A stretch of DNA of 9,321 nucleotides from Desulfobacterales bacterium (GCA_022361095.1 JAKSBO010000155.1:1-9321), one strand, 5' to 3'; counted from the stretch's first letter, positions 1 to 7,266 are shown. The notes: generated by a model not told the origin, from the sequence alone. A program made the numbers and translations.

Positions 1-356
1 AGGGGCAAAAATACGCCCAGCGTAGCGTAAAGCTCGGGCGAATACCGGTCAATGACCATCTCCACGGCCTGGGTAAGGGCGGCAATCACGGCAACAAAGG
101 TAATGAATTTTAAAAAGCTTAGGTCAAACTCAGGAAGGCCCAGCCAGGACAAGGCGCCCGGGGCCAGACATCCGTGATAGATCAGCCAGTTGACCGGAGA
201 TGTGACCGACAGCACGAAAATAACGGCAAACCCCAGCCCCGCTGCAGTATCCACATTTTTGGAGACCGCAATAAAGGAACACATCCCAAGGAAATAGGCC
301 AAAAGGATATTGCCGATAAAAACGGAATTGATAAACAGACTGAACAGATCGCCCAT
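1..356 (-). CDS. nqrE: Na+-translocating NADH:quinone reductase subunit E (partial, C-terminus beyond left edge)
   Basis: NqrE is an integral membrane subunit of the Na+-NQR complex. With its paralogue NqrD it forms an inverted pair of membrane proteins thought to hold an intramembrane iron centre on the electron path. About 118 codons are visible of a protein usually near 200 aa. The N-terminal helix carries the family motif [14 protein letters not shown], and its cysteine is residue 26, the position of the NqrE iron-ligand cysteine in Vibrio cholerae. Further on, [17 protein letters not shown] and [11 protein letters not shown] match the conserved family core. The second ligand cysteine would lie past the window edge. 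The start is the ATG at 356, preceded by AAGGAG that overlaps the nqrD stop codon, which suggests translational coupling. The gap to nqrD is 9 bp. The assignment is firm. Confidence 0.95.
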   Translation of the reverse strand, partial: MGDLFSLFINSVFIGNILLAYFLGMCSFIAVSKNVDTAAGLGFAVIFVLSVTSPVNWLIYHGCLAPGALSWLGLPEFDLSFLKFITFVAVIAALTQAVEMVIDRYSPELYATLGVFLP

Positions 357-365
357 GACGACTCC

Positions 366-1001
366 TTATTTTTTTTGGCTTGATATGCCGGGCAAAGAAT
401 TTTTCAGCCACACCAGAAGGCCGATGACGAAAAAGGCGCCCGGGGCCAGCACCATCAACCCCATGTTCTGGAAACCAAGGTTGTATAAAGCGTCCGGAAT
501 CACCTGAAAGCCTAAAAAGTTCCCGGAACCCAGAAGCTCCCGGATAAACGCCACCAGCACGAGAATCAAGCCATACCCCAGGCCGTTGGCTATGCCGTCC
601 ACAAAAGAATCAATGGGATCATTGGCCAGGGCAAAGGCTTCGGCACGCCCTAAAACAATGCAGTTGGTGATAATCAGCCCCACAAAAATGGAAAGCTGTT
701 TGGAGATGTCATAAAAATAAGCCTTGAGTATCTGGTCGGTAACAATCACCAGGGTTGAGATAACGGCCAGTTCCACAATGATCCGGACATTGGATGGAAT
801 GATCTTTCTCATGGAAGAGATGATCATGGATGAACAGGCTGTCACAGCAGTAAGGGCCAGGGCCATGACAACGGCCGTGGACATTTTCACGGTCACGGCC
901 AGGGCCGAGCAGATCCCCAGCACCTGGTAAGCCACAGGGTTCTGGCTCCACACGCCCTTGACCAGGATCTCCTGGTATTCACTTTTGGATTTAACGTTCA
1001 T
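366..1001 (-). CDS. nqrD: Na+-translocating NADH:quinone reductase subunit D
   Basis: This is a complete 211-aa integral membrane subunit of Na+-NQR, of normal length for NqrD and homologous to RnfE. About six hydrophobic segments are visible. The key cysteines are C31 ([11 protein letters not shown]) and C114 ([17 protein letters not shown]). Their spacing matches the two NqrD cysteines (29 and 112) that, with two in NqrE, ligate the intramembrane iron centre in Vibrio cholerae. The NPV motif near residue 21 and [18 protein letters not shown] around 126-143 are also typical. The ATG at 1001 is preceded by AAGGTGA close to the start codon. It lies 86 bp downstream of nqrC, the widest gap in the operon, and 9 bp before nqrE. 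The operon position D between C and E agrees with the canonical nqrABCDEF order. Confidence 0.97.
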   Translation of the reverse strand: MNVKSKSEYQEILVKGVWSQNPVAYQVLGICSALAVTVKMSTAVVMALALTAVTACSSMIISSMRKIIPSNVRIIVELAVISTLVIVTDQILKAYFYDISKQLSIFVGLIITNCIVLGRAEAFALANDPIDSFVDGIANGLGYGLILVLVAFIRELLGSGNFLGFQVIPDALYNLGFQNMGLMVLAPGAFFVIGLLVWLKNSLPGISSQKK

Positions 1002-1075
1002 GGTTCACCTTTTGCGGATGTCTGTATAAAAGTCCCAACAAGTTGCCGAGTTATTTTTATATGTTGTTGTGGGCC

Positions 1076-1100
1076 GGGCCATGGCCCTTAGCCATGGTCC
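1076..1100 (-). other. Hairpin over the nqrC stop codon
   Basis: CCATGG occurs twice (1079-1084 and 1092-1097) around a 7-nt spacer. In the minus-strand mRNA, GGACCATGG can pair with CCATGGCCC at 8 of 9 positions. The nqrC stop codon (1088-1090) lies in the loop. No T-tract follows, so it is not an intrinsic terminator. A role in mRNA stability or in setting subunit ratios between nqrC and nqrD is only an inference. Confidence 0.35.
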
Positions 1101-1837
1101 GGGTCATCAGCTTTTGTTTTTAATTGTTTCTGCCGGAAGGTGACGGATACGCCCTCGTACTTCATCAGGGTGTTTTTAATGCCTTCGGACAGATACCGGC
1201 CTGTCAGGGTGGCCCCGGAGATGCCGTCCACATAATTCTCCTGTTCATCCTTGGGCAGATCACCGGCCTTTCCCTTGGCAATGCCGATGGAGACAAATTT
1301 ATCCTGGGAATTCAGGATCTTTTTGCCCTTGAAATTTTTCCGGAACCAGGCACTTTCGATCTCCCCGCCAAGGCCGGGGGTTTCAGAGTGGCTGAACACG
1401 GAAAATCCCGACACGGTCTGTCCGTCATTTTCAAAGGCTAGATATCCTTGGATTTTCCCCCACAGCCCCCGGGTATTGATGGGCACAATATAGCCGGAGA
1501 TATTATTTAAATCACGACGTTGCCCGGTGTCCCGGGCATGAACAAAGTACAGGTGCATACTGCCGGCCTCCTGGGTTTCAATTACTTTACCCTGACGGTC
1601 CACCACCACCTCCTCAATGCGCTGGTCATAAAGGGCGTTGATGGTCTCCTTGCCGGGTTTTTGCCCGGCGTCCAAAAGGCCTGCGGCCCGCAACAGGTTC
1701 GCTTTTTTATCCAGGTCCATGTTCTCCTGCTGCCGGGCCTTAAGGCCCGTTGCCGCCCCCGTAATCAAAAGGCTGCACACCACGGACAGAACAAGGGCAA
1801 AAAGGATGACATGGGATTTTGAATTTTTCTCAAACAT
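1088..1837 (-). CDS. nqrC: Na+-translocating NADH:quinone reductase subunit C (covalent FMN subunit)
   Basis: NqrC is the FMN-bearing subunit of Na+-NQR, with a single membrane helix and a large soluble domain on the outer face of the membrane. The product is 249 aa. Residues about 9-30 form the N-terminal hydrophobic anchor (VILFALVLSVVCSLLITGAA). The flavinylation motif is DGISGATLTG at 204-213; the threonine of SGAT, T210, is the expected FMN-phosphothreonyl site added by ApbE. HSETPGLGGEI (150-160) and RGLWGKIQGYLAF (123-135) are family signatures. I place the start at the ATG at 1837, giving MFEKNSKSH. It has AGAGGA about 6 nt upstream and overlaps the nqrB TGA by 8 nt. A start at 1894 would add 19 residues lying inside nqrB. 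No apbE is visible in the window. The assignment is firm. Confidence 0.96.
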   Translation of the reverse strand: MFEKNSKSHVILFALVLSVVCSLLITGAATGLKARQQENMDLDKKANLLRAAGLLDAGQKPGKETINALYDQRIEEVVVDRQGKVIETQEAGSMHLYFVHARDTGQRRDLNNISGYIVPINTRGLWGKIQGYLAFENDGQTVSGFSVFSHSETPGLGGEIESAWFRKNFKGKKILNSQDKFVSIGIAKGKAGDLPKDEQENYVDGISGATLTGRYLSEGIKNTLMKYEGVSVTFRQKQLKTKADDPDHG

Positions 1838-2993
1838 TGGGAATCCTCTTTGATGATTTATACTTAAGTACCAGGTGATCCAGCAGAGGCGCAAACACGT
1901 TCATGAACAGGATCGCCAGCATCACCCCCTCCATGAACGCGGGGTTGCCCACCCGGATAATCACGGTAAAAAAACCAATGGCAAACCCGAAAATCCAGCG
2001 GCCGGGATTGGTGCCCGGGGCTGAGACCGGATCCGTGGCCATAAAAGAGATACCGAACAAAAATCCGCCGGCACACAAATGGTAAAGGGGACCGGCACCG
2101 GACCAACTGTCCTGGGTCCCGGGGATCAGACAGACAATTAAACTTGTGATCACCAGCCCGGCAATGCCGCCGATAATGATCCTGTAATTGCCGATGCGGG
2201 TCACCATGAGAATGGCGGCACCGATCAGGCAGCAGAGCGCAGAGGTTTCCCCCACACTGCCCGGTACAAAGCCTGTGAAAAGCTGCCCCAGGGAATAACC
2301 GGCATCGGAAAGGGCTGCTGTGACGGACTGCCCCCCGGAACCTGTCACGGAAAGGGCCGTGGCCCCGGTCACGCCGTCCACCAGCGGCTTGCCTGCCACC
2401 CAGATATCCCCGGACATGGAGACCGGGTAAGAGAAAAACAGAAAGGCGCGCCCGGTGAGTGCGGGGTTAAGGATATTGCGGCCTGTTCCGCCAAAGACCT
2501 CCTTGCCGATCACCACCCCGAAGGAGATGCCGAGGGCCACCTGCCACAAAGGGATGTCCGGGGGCAGGGTCAAGGGAAAAAGCAACCCTGTGACAAGGAG
2601 CCCTTCGGAGATCTTATGGCCCCGGATCACGGCAAAAAGGAACTCCCAGGCAAACCCCACCGCATAGGAGACGATGATGAGAGGCAGCACATACCAGGCG
2701 CCGACCCCAAAACATCGAATCACGGGCCAGGATTCCCCGGCCCCGATGCCTGCCTGGTAACCGGTATTGTATATCCCGAAAAACGTGACCGGCAAAAGCG
2801 CCAGAATCACGATGCTCATGTAGCGTTTCAGATCCAGGTGATCCCGGACAAAGGGCATGGCACGGATCTTTTCCGAAGGCAAAAAGAAAAATGTTTTTGT
2901 GGCATCCCAGACAGGCTCATATTTTTTATACTTCCCGTCCCCGGTAAACAAGGGCTTTGTATCATCAAAAAACTTTCTTAAAAGATTCTTCAT
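1830..2993 (-). CDS. nqrB: Na+-translocating NADH:quinone reductase subunit B (covalent FMN, Na+/quinone channel subunit)
   Basis: NqrB is the large membrane subunit, homologous to RnfD. It binds covalent FMN and riboflavin and is central to Na+ translocation and quinone reduction. The 387-aa product has a soluble N-terminus (1-55) and about ten hydrophobic segments. The flavinylation motif DGVTGATALS lies at 206-215. By position T212 is the FMN-linked threonine, matching T236 of the Vibrio cholerae protein; TGAT replaces the more common SGAT. GKEVFGGTGRNILNPALTGRAFLFFSYP (starting at 163), GSVGETSALCCLIGA (245-259) and MATDPVSAPGTNPGRWIFG (318-336) are conserved in the NqrB/RnfD family. The start ATG shares one base with the nqrA stop (TAATG), and AAGGA lies just upstream. 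The tail overlaps nqrC by 8 nt. The assignment is firm. Confidence 0.97.
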   Translation of the reverse strand: MKNLLRKFFDDTKPLFTGDGKYKKYEPVWDATKTFFFLPSEKIRAMPFVRDHLDLKRYMSIVILALLPVTFFGIYNTGYQAGIGAGESWPVIRCFGVGAWYVLPLIIVSYAVGFAWEFLFAVIRGHKISEGLLVTGLLFPLTLPPDIPLWQVALGISFGVVIGKEVFGGTGRNILNPALTGRAFLFFSYPVSMSGDIWVAGKPLVDGVTGATALSVTGSGGQSVTAALSDAGYSLGQLFTGFVPGSVGETSALCCLIGAAILMVTRIGNYRIIIGGIAGLVITSLIVCLIPGTQDSWSGAGPLYHLCAGGFLFGISFMATDPVSAPGTNPGRWIFGFAIGFFTVIIRVGNPAFMEGVMLAILFMNVFAPLLDHLVLKYKSSKRIPNV

Positions 2994-4330
2994 TATCTGT
3001 CCTTGTAATAGGCGTCCATGGCGTCCGAAAGTATTTGGGTCAACTCAATTTTGGAGGGGCAGGCAAATGAACACAGCCCGCATCTGCAACAATCCATCAG
3101 CCCAAGCGCCAGGGCTTCTTCAAGTTCATCCGCATTCAGCGCCTTCATAATAAAAGAGGGCATAAGTTCATTGGGGCAAATCCGTTCACAATATGAGCAA
3201 TTGATACAGGGCCGGGCTTCACCGTGCAGGGTGCAGTCCATTTTTGCCGGCCCCTTGAACAGGGAAGACAAAAACGTGGACGAGACTGTGGGCTTGTCAA
3301 GACCGGGACGGACAAAACCGAACATCTCCTCTTCCGACCCGGCTTCAATGATATTGACCGTATTTTCAAAAAACCCGATGTGGGCATTTTTTTCTAGTAT
3401 CCGGCCATTAAACCGGCCTGTGGTAGCAATACTGTTTTCAGGCATTGCCCCGGCCAGTGCGGACAAAGGCATGCCCTGGCGGCATCGCATATGGGGTTCC
3501 CGCCTGCCGGGCCGGGTAACGGTGATAATTTTCTCAACCGGATACCGGCCGGTGAGCAAAAACTGGCCCATCATGACCAGATGTTCCAGCCGGATGCACC
3601 AGGCACTGTTCTGTGCCGCCGTTTGCTTGATCTGATACAGCACCGCACCAGGATGCCAGGCAGGGTAAATGTCCGGGGCGGCATGGGTGATCCGGTCCGC
3701 CACTAAACTGCTCTGCTCCCTGATGCCTTCCAGGCTGCTCTTCCGGCAGACCACGTCAAGACGCGTTGAAAATCTGTGCAAAATTGCCATCCCCGCTTCA
3801 AAGGCAGTAATGTTATCTTTAAGAATAATGCCGGGACGCGGCGAAAAAATATCATTTCCGTCCATGACCACAATAATCATGGCCGGGGAATGCTCCGGAT
3901 CGGCGAAATCCAGAGCCGGAAACTGACGAAGCCCCTGCCACAGGCCGCCTTTTTTCAGATGCGCCACAAGGGTATCCAGGGGCATACCGGTGATGCCGGC
4001 CAGCTCAACCGGGTCATATTCGACATACTCATCTTCGGCTTCAGGTGCGATCACCACCTCCATCAGGCGCCGCCGGTATCCGTAAACAACCTTTTCCACC
4101 AAACCGGTTCCGGGCGAGACATATTGTATGCTTGTATCCCGTTTATCCGTGAATAACGTTTCGCCGGTTTTAACGCGCTGTCCCTCTTTTACCAGTAATT
4201 TCGGACGGATATGGGGTATGTCCCCGGCACAGCACCCTAAACTGGACGGCAGATCCAGCCGGACACAGTTCAGGTCCGGCTGTTCAGGCACATTGAGGTT
4301 AAACCCACGGGAAATTTTTAATGTTTTCAT
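2993..4330 (-). CDS. nqrA: Na+-translocating NADH:quinone reductase subunit A, with two RnfC-type [4Fe-4S] motifs
   Basis: NqrA is the cytoplasmic, quinone-associated subunit of Na+-NQR and is homologous to RnfC. The 445-aa product aligns with classical NqrA along its length: an N-terminal biotinyl-lipoyl-like domain (RPKLLVKEGQRVKTGETLF at 42-60), the Rossmann-like and SLBB regions, GKxFLTG-like GQFLLTGRYPVEKI (255-268), EEEMFGFVRPG (333-343) and STFLSSLFKG (351-360). The C-terminus differs. C375-x2-C378-x2-C381-x3-C385-P and C414-x2-C417-x2-C420-x3-C424-P are two intact ferredoxin motifs, whereas Vibrio-type NqrA has lost these cysteines. Two [4Fe-4S] clusters are therefore inferred. Leading position in an nqrABCDE array and the overall similarity argue for NqrA and against RnfC. 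The ATG at 4330 has a modest TGGAAA ribosome site. Transcription probably starts from the promoter at 4435-4462. Confidence 0.93.
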   Translation of the reverse strand: MKTLKISRGFNLNVPEQPDLNCVRLDLPSSLGCCAGDIPHIRPKLLVKEGQRVKTGETLFTDKRDTSIQYVSPGTGLVEKVVYGYRRRLMEVVIAPEAEDEYVEYDPVELAGITGMPLDTLVAHLKKGGLWQGLRQFPALDFADPEHSPAMIIVVMDGNDIFSPRPGIILKDNITAFEAGMAILHRFSTRLDVVCRKSSLEGIREQSSLVADRITHAAPDIYPAWHPGAVLYQIKQTAAQNSAWCIRLEHLVMMGQFLLTGRYPVEKIITVTRPGRREPHMRCRQGMPLSALAGAMPENSIATTGRFNGRILEKNAHIGFFENTVNIIEAGSEEEMFGFVRPGLDKPTVSSTFLSSLFKGPAKMDCTLHGEARPCINCSYCERICPNELMPSFIMKALNADELEEALALGLMDCCRCGLCSFACPSKIELTQILSDAMDAYYKDR

Positions 4331-4389
4331 TTAATTATTTCCATTTTTATGACAGGCAGTGAACAGAATATAGATCTTCTTCTACGAAC

Positions 4390-4409
4390 GGACACCCATT
4401 ACGGCGTCC
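4390..4409 (-). promoter_or_regulatory. Leader hairpin upstream of nqrA
   Basis: In the minus-strand transcript GGACGCC (4409-4403) pairs with GGTGTCC (4396-4390) over a 6-nt loop, giving seven pairs including one G-U. On the plus strand the same position is an A-C mismatch, so the structure is better suited to the nqr leader RNA. It lies about 60 nt before the nqrA start codon and about 20 nt after the predicted transcription start. No T-tract follows in the nqr direction, so it is not an attenuator terminator by itself. Confidence 0.35.
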
Positions 4410-4434
4410 CCCTTTTTTCCTCTTTAAAGTTCTT

Positions 4435-4462
4435 ATTGTAGCAGATAACGCCGCAAGGTCAA
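4435..4462 (-). promoter_or_regulatory. Predicted sigma70-type promoter of the nqr operon
   Basis: Reading the minus strand, TTGACC (4462-4457) is a -35 box with 5 of 6 consensus bases. A 16-bp spacer separates it from TACAAT (4440-4435), a -10 box with 5 of 6 consensus bases. Transcription would begin near 4428, giving an untranslated leader of roughly 98 nt before the nqrA ATG. This is the best-formed promoter in the window. Confidence 0.6.
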
Positions 4463-4667
4463 ATGGTTAAGATGTAAGATTTTAAATATAATACAGGCAA
4501 CTTTACAATCGGTATCATTCGTTGGAATTGACACCATGCAGCAGCCGGCGGATTGCATGCGATTAACTGGAATTTCCTGCTTTATCCCTTGATTTTCCGG
4601 CCTAGAAAGAATAGAAGAGAAATTCGATCTAATGAAATACACTGGCCACAAAAAAGGATAAAAAAAC

Positions 4668-5051
4668 ATGGATCAAAAAGATTTTGACAGCATACTCAAC
4701 CAGGAATTTTTAGATGAGCTGTTACCGCCTGAAAGAAGTGATCAGTTTTTTGATGCACTGTATGGTGATGCCTCAGAAGGGGCCTATGATATCCGGCTGG
4801 AACCTATCAGTATTTCCGGCAGCCGGATTGTCCTTGCCTTTAATCTGCTTCGCCGGCCGGACAAATGCCTGGTGTGCAGCCTGACATACGGACTGCCCAA
4901 CGTTTTTGCCCGGCACCCCCTGATCAATATCAAAGGTATGATTGAAAAACTAAAAGAGGCCGGGATCCCGGCAAAAAACTGGCGTTTAGGGGATACCGAG
5001 GAAAATTCCGCATCCCTTCATATTATTCCGTTATATATTGACCTGGACTAG
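4668..5051 (+). CDS. Conserved small protein of unknown function (127 aa)
   Basis: Function unknown. The protein is acidic, soluble and without signal peptide or membrane segment. It starts at ATG 4668, with AAGGA 9 nt upstream. Visible blocks are an N-terminal segment FLDELLPPERSDQFFDALYG (14-33) followed by DASEGAYDIRL (34-44), then RRPDKCLVCSLTYGLP (62-77) and VFARHPLINIKGM (79-91), with C67-x2-C70 as a possible metal or redox pair. From memory, similar short proteins are common in sulfate-reducing Desulfobacterota. Some carry the misleading automatic name 'pancreas/duodenum homeobox protein 1', and no homeodomain is visible here. The gene stands alone, divergent from nqrA, and ends before a strong terminator. 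It is very likely a real gene, given its ribosome site, terminator and coding character. Confidence 0.85.
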   Translation: MDQKDFDSILNQEFLDELLPPERSDQFFDALYGDASEGAYDIRLEPISISGSRIVLAFNLLRRPDKCLVCSLTYGLPNVFARHPLINIKGMIEKLKEAGIPAKNWRLGDTEENSASLHIIPLYIDLD

Positions 5052-5090
5052 CCGCCGAACATTAGAGCTAAAACCGAAAAACCCCAAATA

Positions 5091-5132
5091 AAAGACCTTT
5101 TGCCGCACAATAAAGCAGCAAAAGGTCTTTTT
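5091..5132 (+). terminator. Intrinsic terminator, possibly bidirectional
   Basis: A perfect 13-bp stem, AAAGACCTTTTGC (5091-5103) with GCAAAAGGTCTTT (5118-5130), encloses a 14-nt loop and runs into TTTTT at 5128-5132. It lies 40 bp after the stop codon of the 127-aa gene. In the opposite direction the RNA continues with a T-rich stretch (complement of 5071-5090), so it may also stop transcription coming from the cyclophilin gene. Confidence 0.85.
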
Positions 5133-5167
5133 GTCTCTAAACACAAAGAAACGTCTGGACGGATACT

Positions 5168-5305
5168 GTGTTTAGACAAAAAGTTGCCCAGATGCAAGGC
5201 GCAGGAAAATTTGTAACCGGAGCAACCTTATGGTTGTGAGCCCCGATTTTATATTTGGCATATTTTTCTGCAACGCAGCAGGAGGGTGACTTTTTGTTCA
5301 AACAC
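5168..5305. repeat. Dispersed palindromic repeat, copy 1 (138 bp)
   Basis: The copy begins GTGTTTAGAC and ends GTTCAAACAC, with TAA directly after. The two halves are imperfect reverse complements. AAAGTTGCCCAGATGC in the left arm faces GCAACGCAGCAGGAGGGTGAC in the right arm more loosely, and the terminal arms match well. The apex is CAACC-TTAT-GGTTG (5223-5236). A 33-nt block (5180-5212) is identical to 7300-7332 in copy 2. It fills the gap between the convergent 127-aa and cyclophilin genes, and its right edge coincides with the cyclophilin TAG stop codon. No protein is encoded. It is probably a non-autonomous mobile or REP-like element. Confidence 0.85.
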
Positions 5306-5835
5306 TAAGCTTTGGGAAGTTTGGGAAAGGACTTACTCAAAGTCTTATTCCACCCATCCAGTTTGGCTTTGATCTTTTTTAACACAGACCCTACATTGCC
5401 TTTGATGGTAATGCTTTCAATGGTATCGCCCTGGGTAATGCTGTTAACCACATCCTGATCTGCCTGGCTGACAACAGCCCCGAATACGGTGTGCATACCG
5501 TCGAGATGGGGTGTGGGCACATGGGTAATGAAAAACTGGCTGCCGTTTGTTCCGGGACCGGCATTGGCCATTGACAGGATGCCGGGCTTGTCGTGTTTGA
5601 GATCTTTTTTAAATTCATCTTCAAATTCGTAGCCCGGGCCGCCCATGCCGTTGCCGTAAGGACATCCGCCCTGGATCATAAAATCGGCAATCACGCGGTG
5701 AAAGGTTAACCCGTTATAATATTCCCGTTTGGCAAGGTTTACAAAATTCCCCACGGTATGCGGGGTCTTGTCGGCAAAAAGCGTAATATTAATGGTGCCT
5801 TTTGACGTTTCCATAATTGCTGTCAAATCTGCCAT
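5305..5835 (-). CDS. Peptidyl-prolyl cis-trans isomerase, cyclophilin type
   Basis: This enzyme catalyses cis-trans isomerisation of proline peptide bonds to assist protein folding. No signal peptide is present, so it should be cytoplasmic. The cyclophilin fold covers about residues 4-145 of 176. Active-site residues are visible: the catalytic R47 in [14 protein letters not shown]52, M53 and Q55, then Q100-F101-F102 in GSQFFITH and [10 protein letters not shown] (110-119). The position equivalent to human CypA Trp121 is H110, a change common in bacterial cyclophilins and linked to weak cyclosporin binding. A lysine-rich tail (about 146-176) extends past the domain. The ATG at 5835 has AGGAG 8 nt upstream. 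The TAG stop lies on the edge of repeat copy 1, so the very last residues may have been shaped by that insertion. Confidence 0.95.
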   Translation of the reverse strand: MADLTAIMETSKGTINITLFADKTPHTVGNFVNLAKREYYNGLTFHRVIADFMIQGGCPYGNGMGGPGYEFEDEFKKDLKHDKPGILSMANAGPGTNGSQFFITHVPTPHLDGMHTVFGAVVSQADQDVVNSITQGDTIESITIKGNVGSVLKKIKAKLDGWNKTLSKSFPKLPKA

Positions 5836-5870
5836 GTTTTTTTCTCCTGAAAGTTAAAAAAATTTATTTG

Positions 5871-5898
5871 AACTTAATATAGAATTTCCGGATGTCAA
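5871..5898 (-). promoter_or_regulatory. Candidate promoter of the cyclophilin gene
   Basis: On the minus strand a consensus TTGACA (5898-5893) is followed after 16 bp by TAAGTT (5876-5871), a weak -10 box. It lies about 35 bp before the start codon, in an AT-rich stretch. TATATT is also present nearby but at too short a spacing. The -35 box is convincing and the -10 is not. Confidence 0.35.
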
Positions 5899-6057
5899 AT
5901 ATAAAAAGAGAAATTACCACACCAATGCCACCAAAACAACGGTTCCGGCAGTTGGTATGGGGAAACCTTTATCCAAAACCTTTGAAAATTGAGAATATGC
6001 TGATAAAGTAACGCGTTGATTCAAGCGAATAAACGAAAAACGTGTGAAAAGAAAACA

Positions 6058-7266
6058 ATGATAGATAAACTTTTGCCCCTGGATCTCACCCCTGAAGCAG
6101 AAATCAGCCGGCGGATACAGGCCCTGAAAAAGAAGATGGCCCAGGTCGGTATAGACGGTGTTTTTTTGACCCACAGACCTGATTATTACTACTTCAGCGG
6201 TTCAGCCCAGGATGCCTGGCTCTACGTGGCCCTGGCCCATGAGCCCCTGTTATTTGTCAAAAGGTACCTTCCCCGGGCCGTTGCCGAAAGTCCGCTGACC
6301 CAAATTATTCCGGTTCATTCGGTCACGGAGATCCCCCAGATCATCAAAGACACCCACGGCGATTTTCCAAAAACCATGGGCATCGCCTTTGACCTTGTCC
6401 CGGTCAGGGATTTCAGGTTTTATCAGTCATTATTTTTTGGTTGTTCCTGGCAGGATGCAACCCCGCTGGTCATGGCCTGCCGGGCAATAAAATCAGAATA
6501 TGAGCTTGGCATGATGCAGAGAGTTGCAACAATATCCAGCCGTGTCTTTGACTTTATTGCAGAGCACCTTGAACCCGGCATCCGGGAAACAGATCTGGCC
6601 GGCCGCATTGAGGCCTTCGCCAGGACCCAGGGTCACTCGGGCCGCCTTCAGACCCGCCATTACAGGTCTGTTGGGTTTACCTTTCATATCATGGGCGGTG
6701 AAAGCGGAGGGCAGCCCGGCGCCCTTGACTCCCCGGTATGCGGCACCGGTATGTACACCGCCTTCCCCTTTGGTGCAGGCACCCGGGTCATTGAAAAAAA
6801 TGATCCCGTACTCATTGATCTGGCCACCATGGCCTTTGGCTATCACATGGATGAATCCCGGATGTTTGTGGCCGGAAAGATGACCGGACAGGCAGATGCC
6901 GCAAGCCAGGCTGCCATTGACATTCTTTTACACGCCAAGGACGCCATGAAGCCCGGTGTTGCCATGAAAACGATTTTTCAGTCCGCCGTGACCATGGCGG
7001 ACAGGCTGGGATATGGGGAACAATTTTTAGGGATTTCCGGATTTAAGTCCAAATTTTTAGGCCATGGCATCGGCCTTGAACTGGTGGAGGACCCCATCAT
7101 TTCAAAGGGCAAAAGCACAACCCTTGAACCGGGAATGGTGTTCGCGGTGGAGCCGAAATTCATTTTTAAAGACCGGTTCGCCGCGGGCATAGAGAGCGTA
7201 ATCCAGATCACGGAAACCGGCAGCCGGTTCCTGAGCATCATCCCCAACAAGGTGTTCGCAGTTTAA
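6058..7266 (+). CDS. M24-family metallopeptidase (Xaa-Pro aminopeptidase/prolidase type)
   Basis: This 402-aa cytoplasmic protein is predicted to cleave Xaa-Pro peptide bonds with a dinuclear metal centre. The N-terminal creatinase-like domain covers about 15-145 (ISRRIQALKKKMAQVGIDGVFL). The pita-bread catalytic domain covers about 150-395. All five metal ligands are present at family spacing: D254 and D265 (VLIDLATMAFGYHMDESR), H336 (GHGIGLE), E365 (FAVEPK) and E379 (GIESV). After GHGIGLE the usual second histidine (VHE) is replaced by V343, as LVEDP, so substrate handling may differ from classical prolidase. I start at ATG 6058, preceded only by A-rich sequence with no clear ribosome site. 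A TTG at 6016 would add 14 residues. The gene is divergent from the cyclophilin gene and convergent with the [4Fe-4S] gene. The exact substrate is unknown. Confidence 0.9.
   Translation: MIDKLLPLDLTPEAEISRRIQALKKKMAQVGIDGVFLTHRPDYYYFSGSAQDAWLYVALAHEPLLFVKRYLPRAVAESPLTQIIPVHSVTEIPQIIKDTHGDFPKTMGIAFDLVPVRDFRFYQSLFFGCSWQDATPLVMACRAIKSEYELGMMQRVATISSRVFDFIAEHLEPGIRETDLAGRIEAFARTQGHSGRLQTRHYRSVGFTFHIMGGESGGQPGALDSPVCGTGMYTAFPFGAGTRVIEKNDPVLIDLATMAFGYHMDESRMFVAGKMTGQADAASQAAIDILLHAKDAMKPGVAMKTIFQSAVTMADRLGYGEQFLGISGFKSKFLGHGIGLELVEDPIISKGKSTTLEPGMVFAVEPKFIFKDRFAAGIESVIQITETGSRFLSIIPNKVFAV

Larger units (their letters stand above)
4331..4667. other. Divergent intergenic region between nqrA and the 127-aa gene
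   Basis: These 337 bp hold no credible gene. The nqrA-proximal part contains a minus-strand promoter and a leader hairpin, described separately. The rest is AT-rich. On the plus strand, TATAAT at 4487-4492 and TTGACA at 4528-4533 are visible, but neither has a well-spaced partner, so the promoter of the 127-aa gene is not resolved. The 78-codon minus-strand frame at 4433-4669 lacks a ribosome site and family resemblance. Confidence 0.6.

Noticed and set aside
2993..4330. The first operon gene as rnfC instead of nqrA
   Set aside because: Despite the RnfC-like cysteine motifs, the length (445 aa), the N-terminal and SLBB-region sequence, and the following NqrB and NqrC-type partners in canonical order fit NqrA.
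4390..4418. Plus-strand terminator-like hairpin followed by TTTTTT
   Set aside because: On the plus strand the stem has an A-C mismatch, three C residues separate it from the T-run, and no plus-strand gene lies upstream for it to terminate. It was interpreted instead as an nqr leader hairpin.
4487..4492. Perfect TATAAT on the plus strand as promoter of the 127-aa gene
   Set aside because: No acceptable -35 box at 16-18 bp upstream, and it is about 175 bp from the start codon. TTGACA at 4528-4533 likewise lacks a -10 partner.
4433..4669. 78-codon open frame on the minus strand between nqrA and the 127-aa gene
   Set aside because: No ribosome-binding site, low-complexity hydrophobic start, and it overlaps the nqr promoter. 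It is most likely a chance frame.
6016..6057. Upstream TTG start for the M24 peptidase
   Set aside because: It would add 14 residues unlike the family N-terminus. The ATG at 6058 gives a more typical start, although neither has a strong ribosome site.
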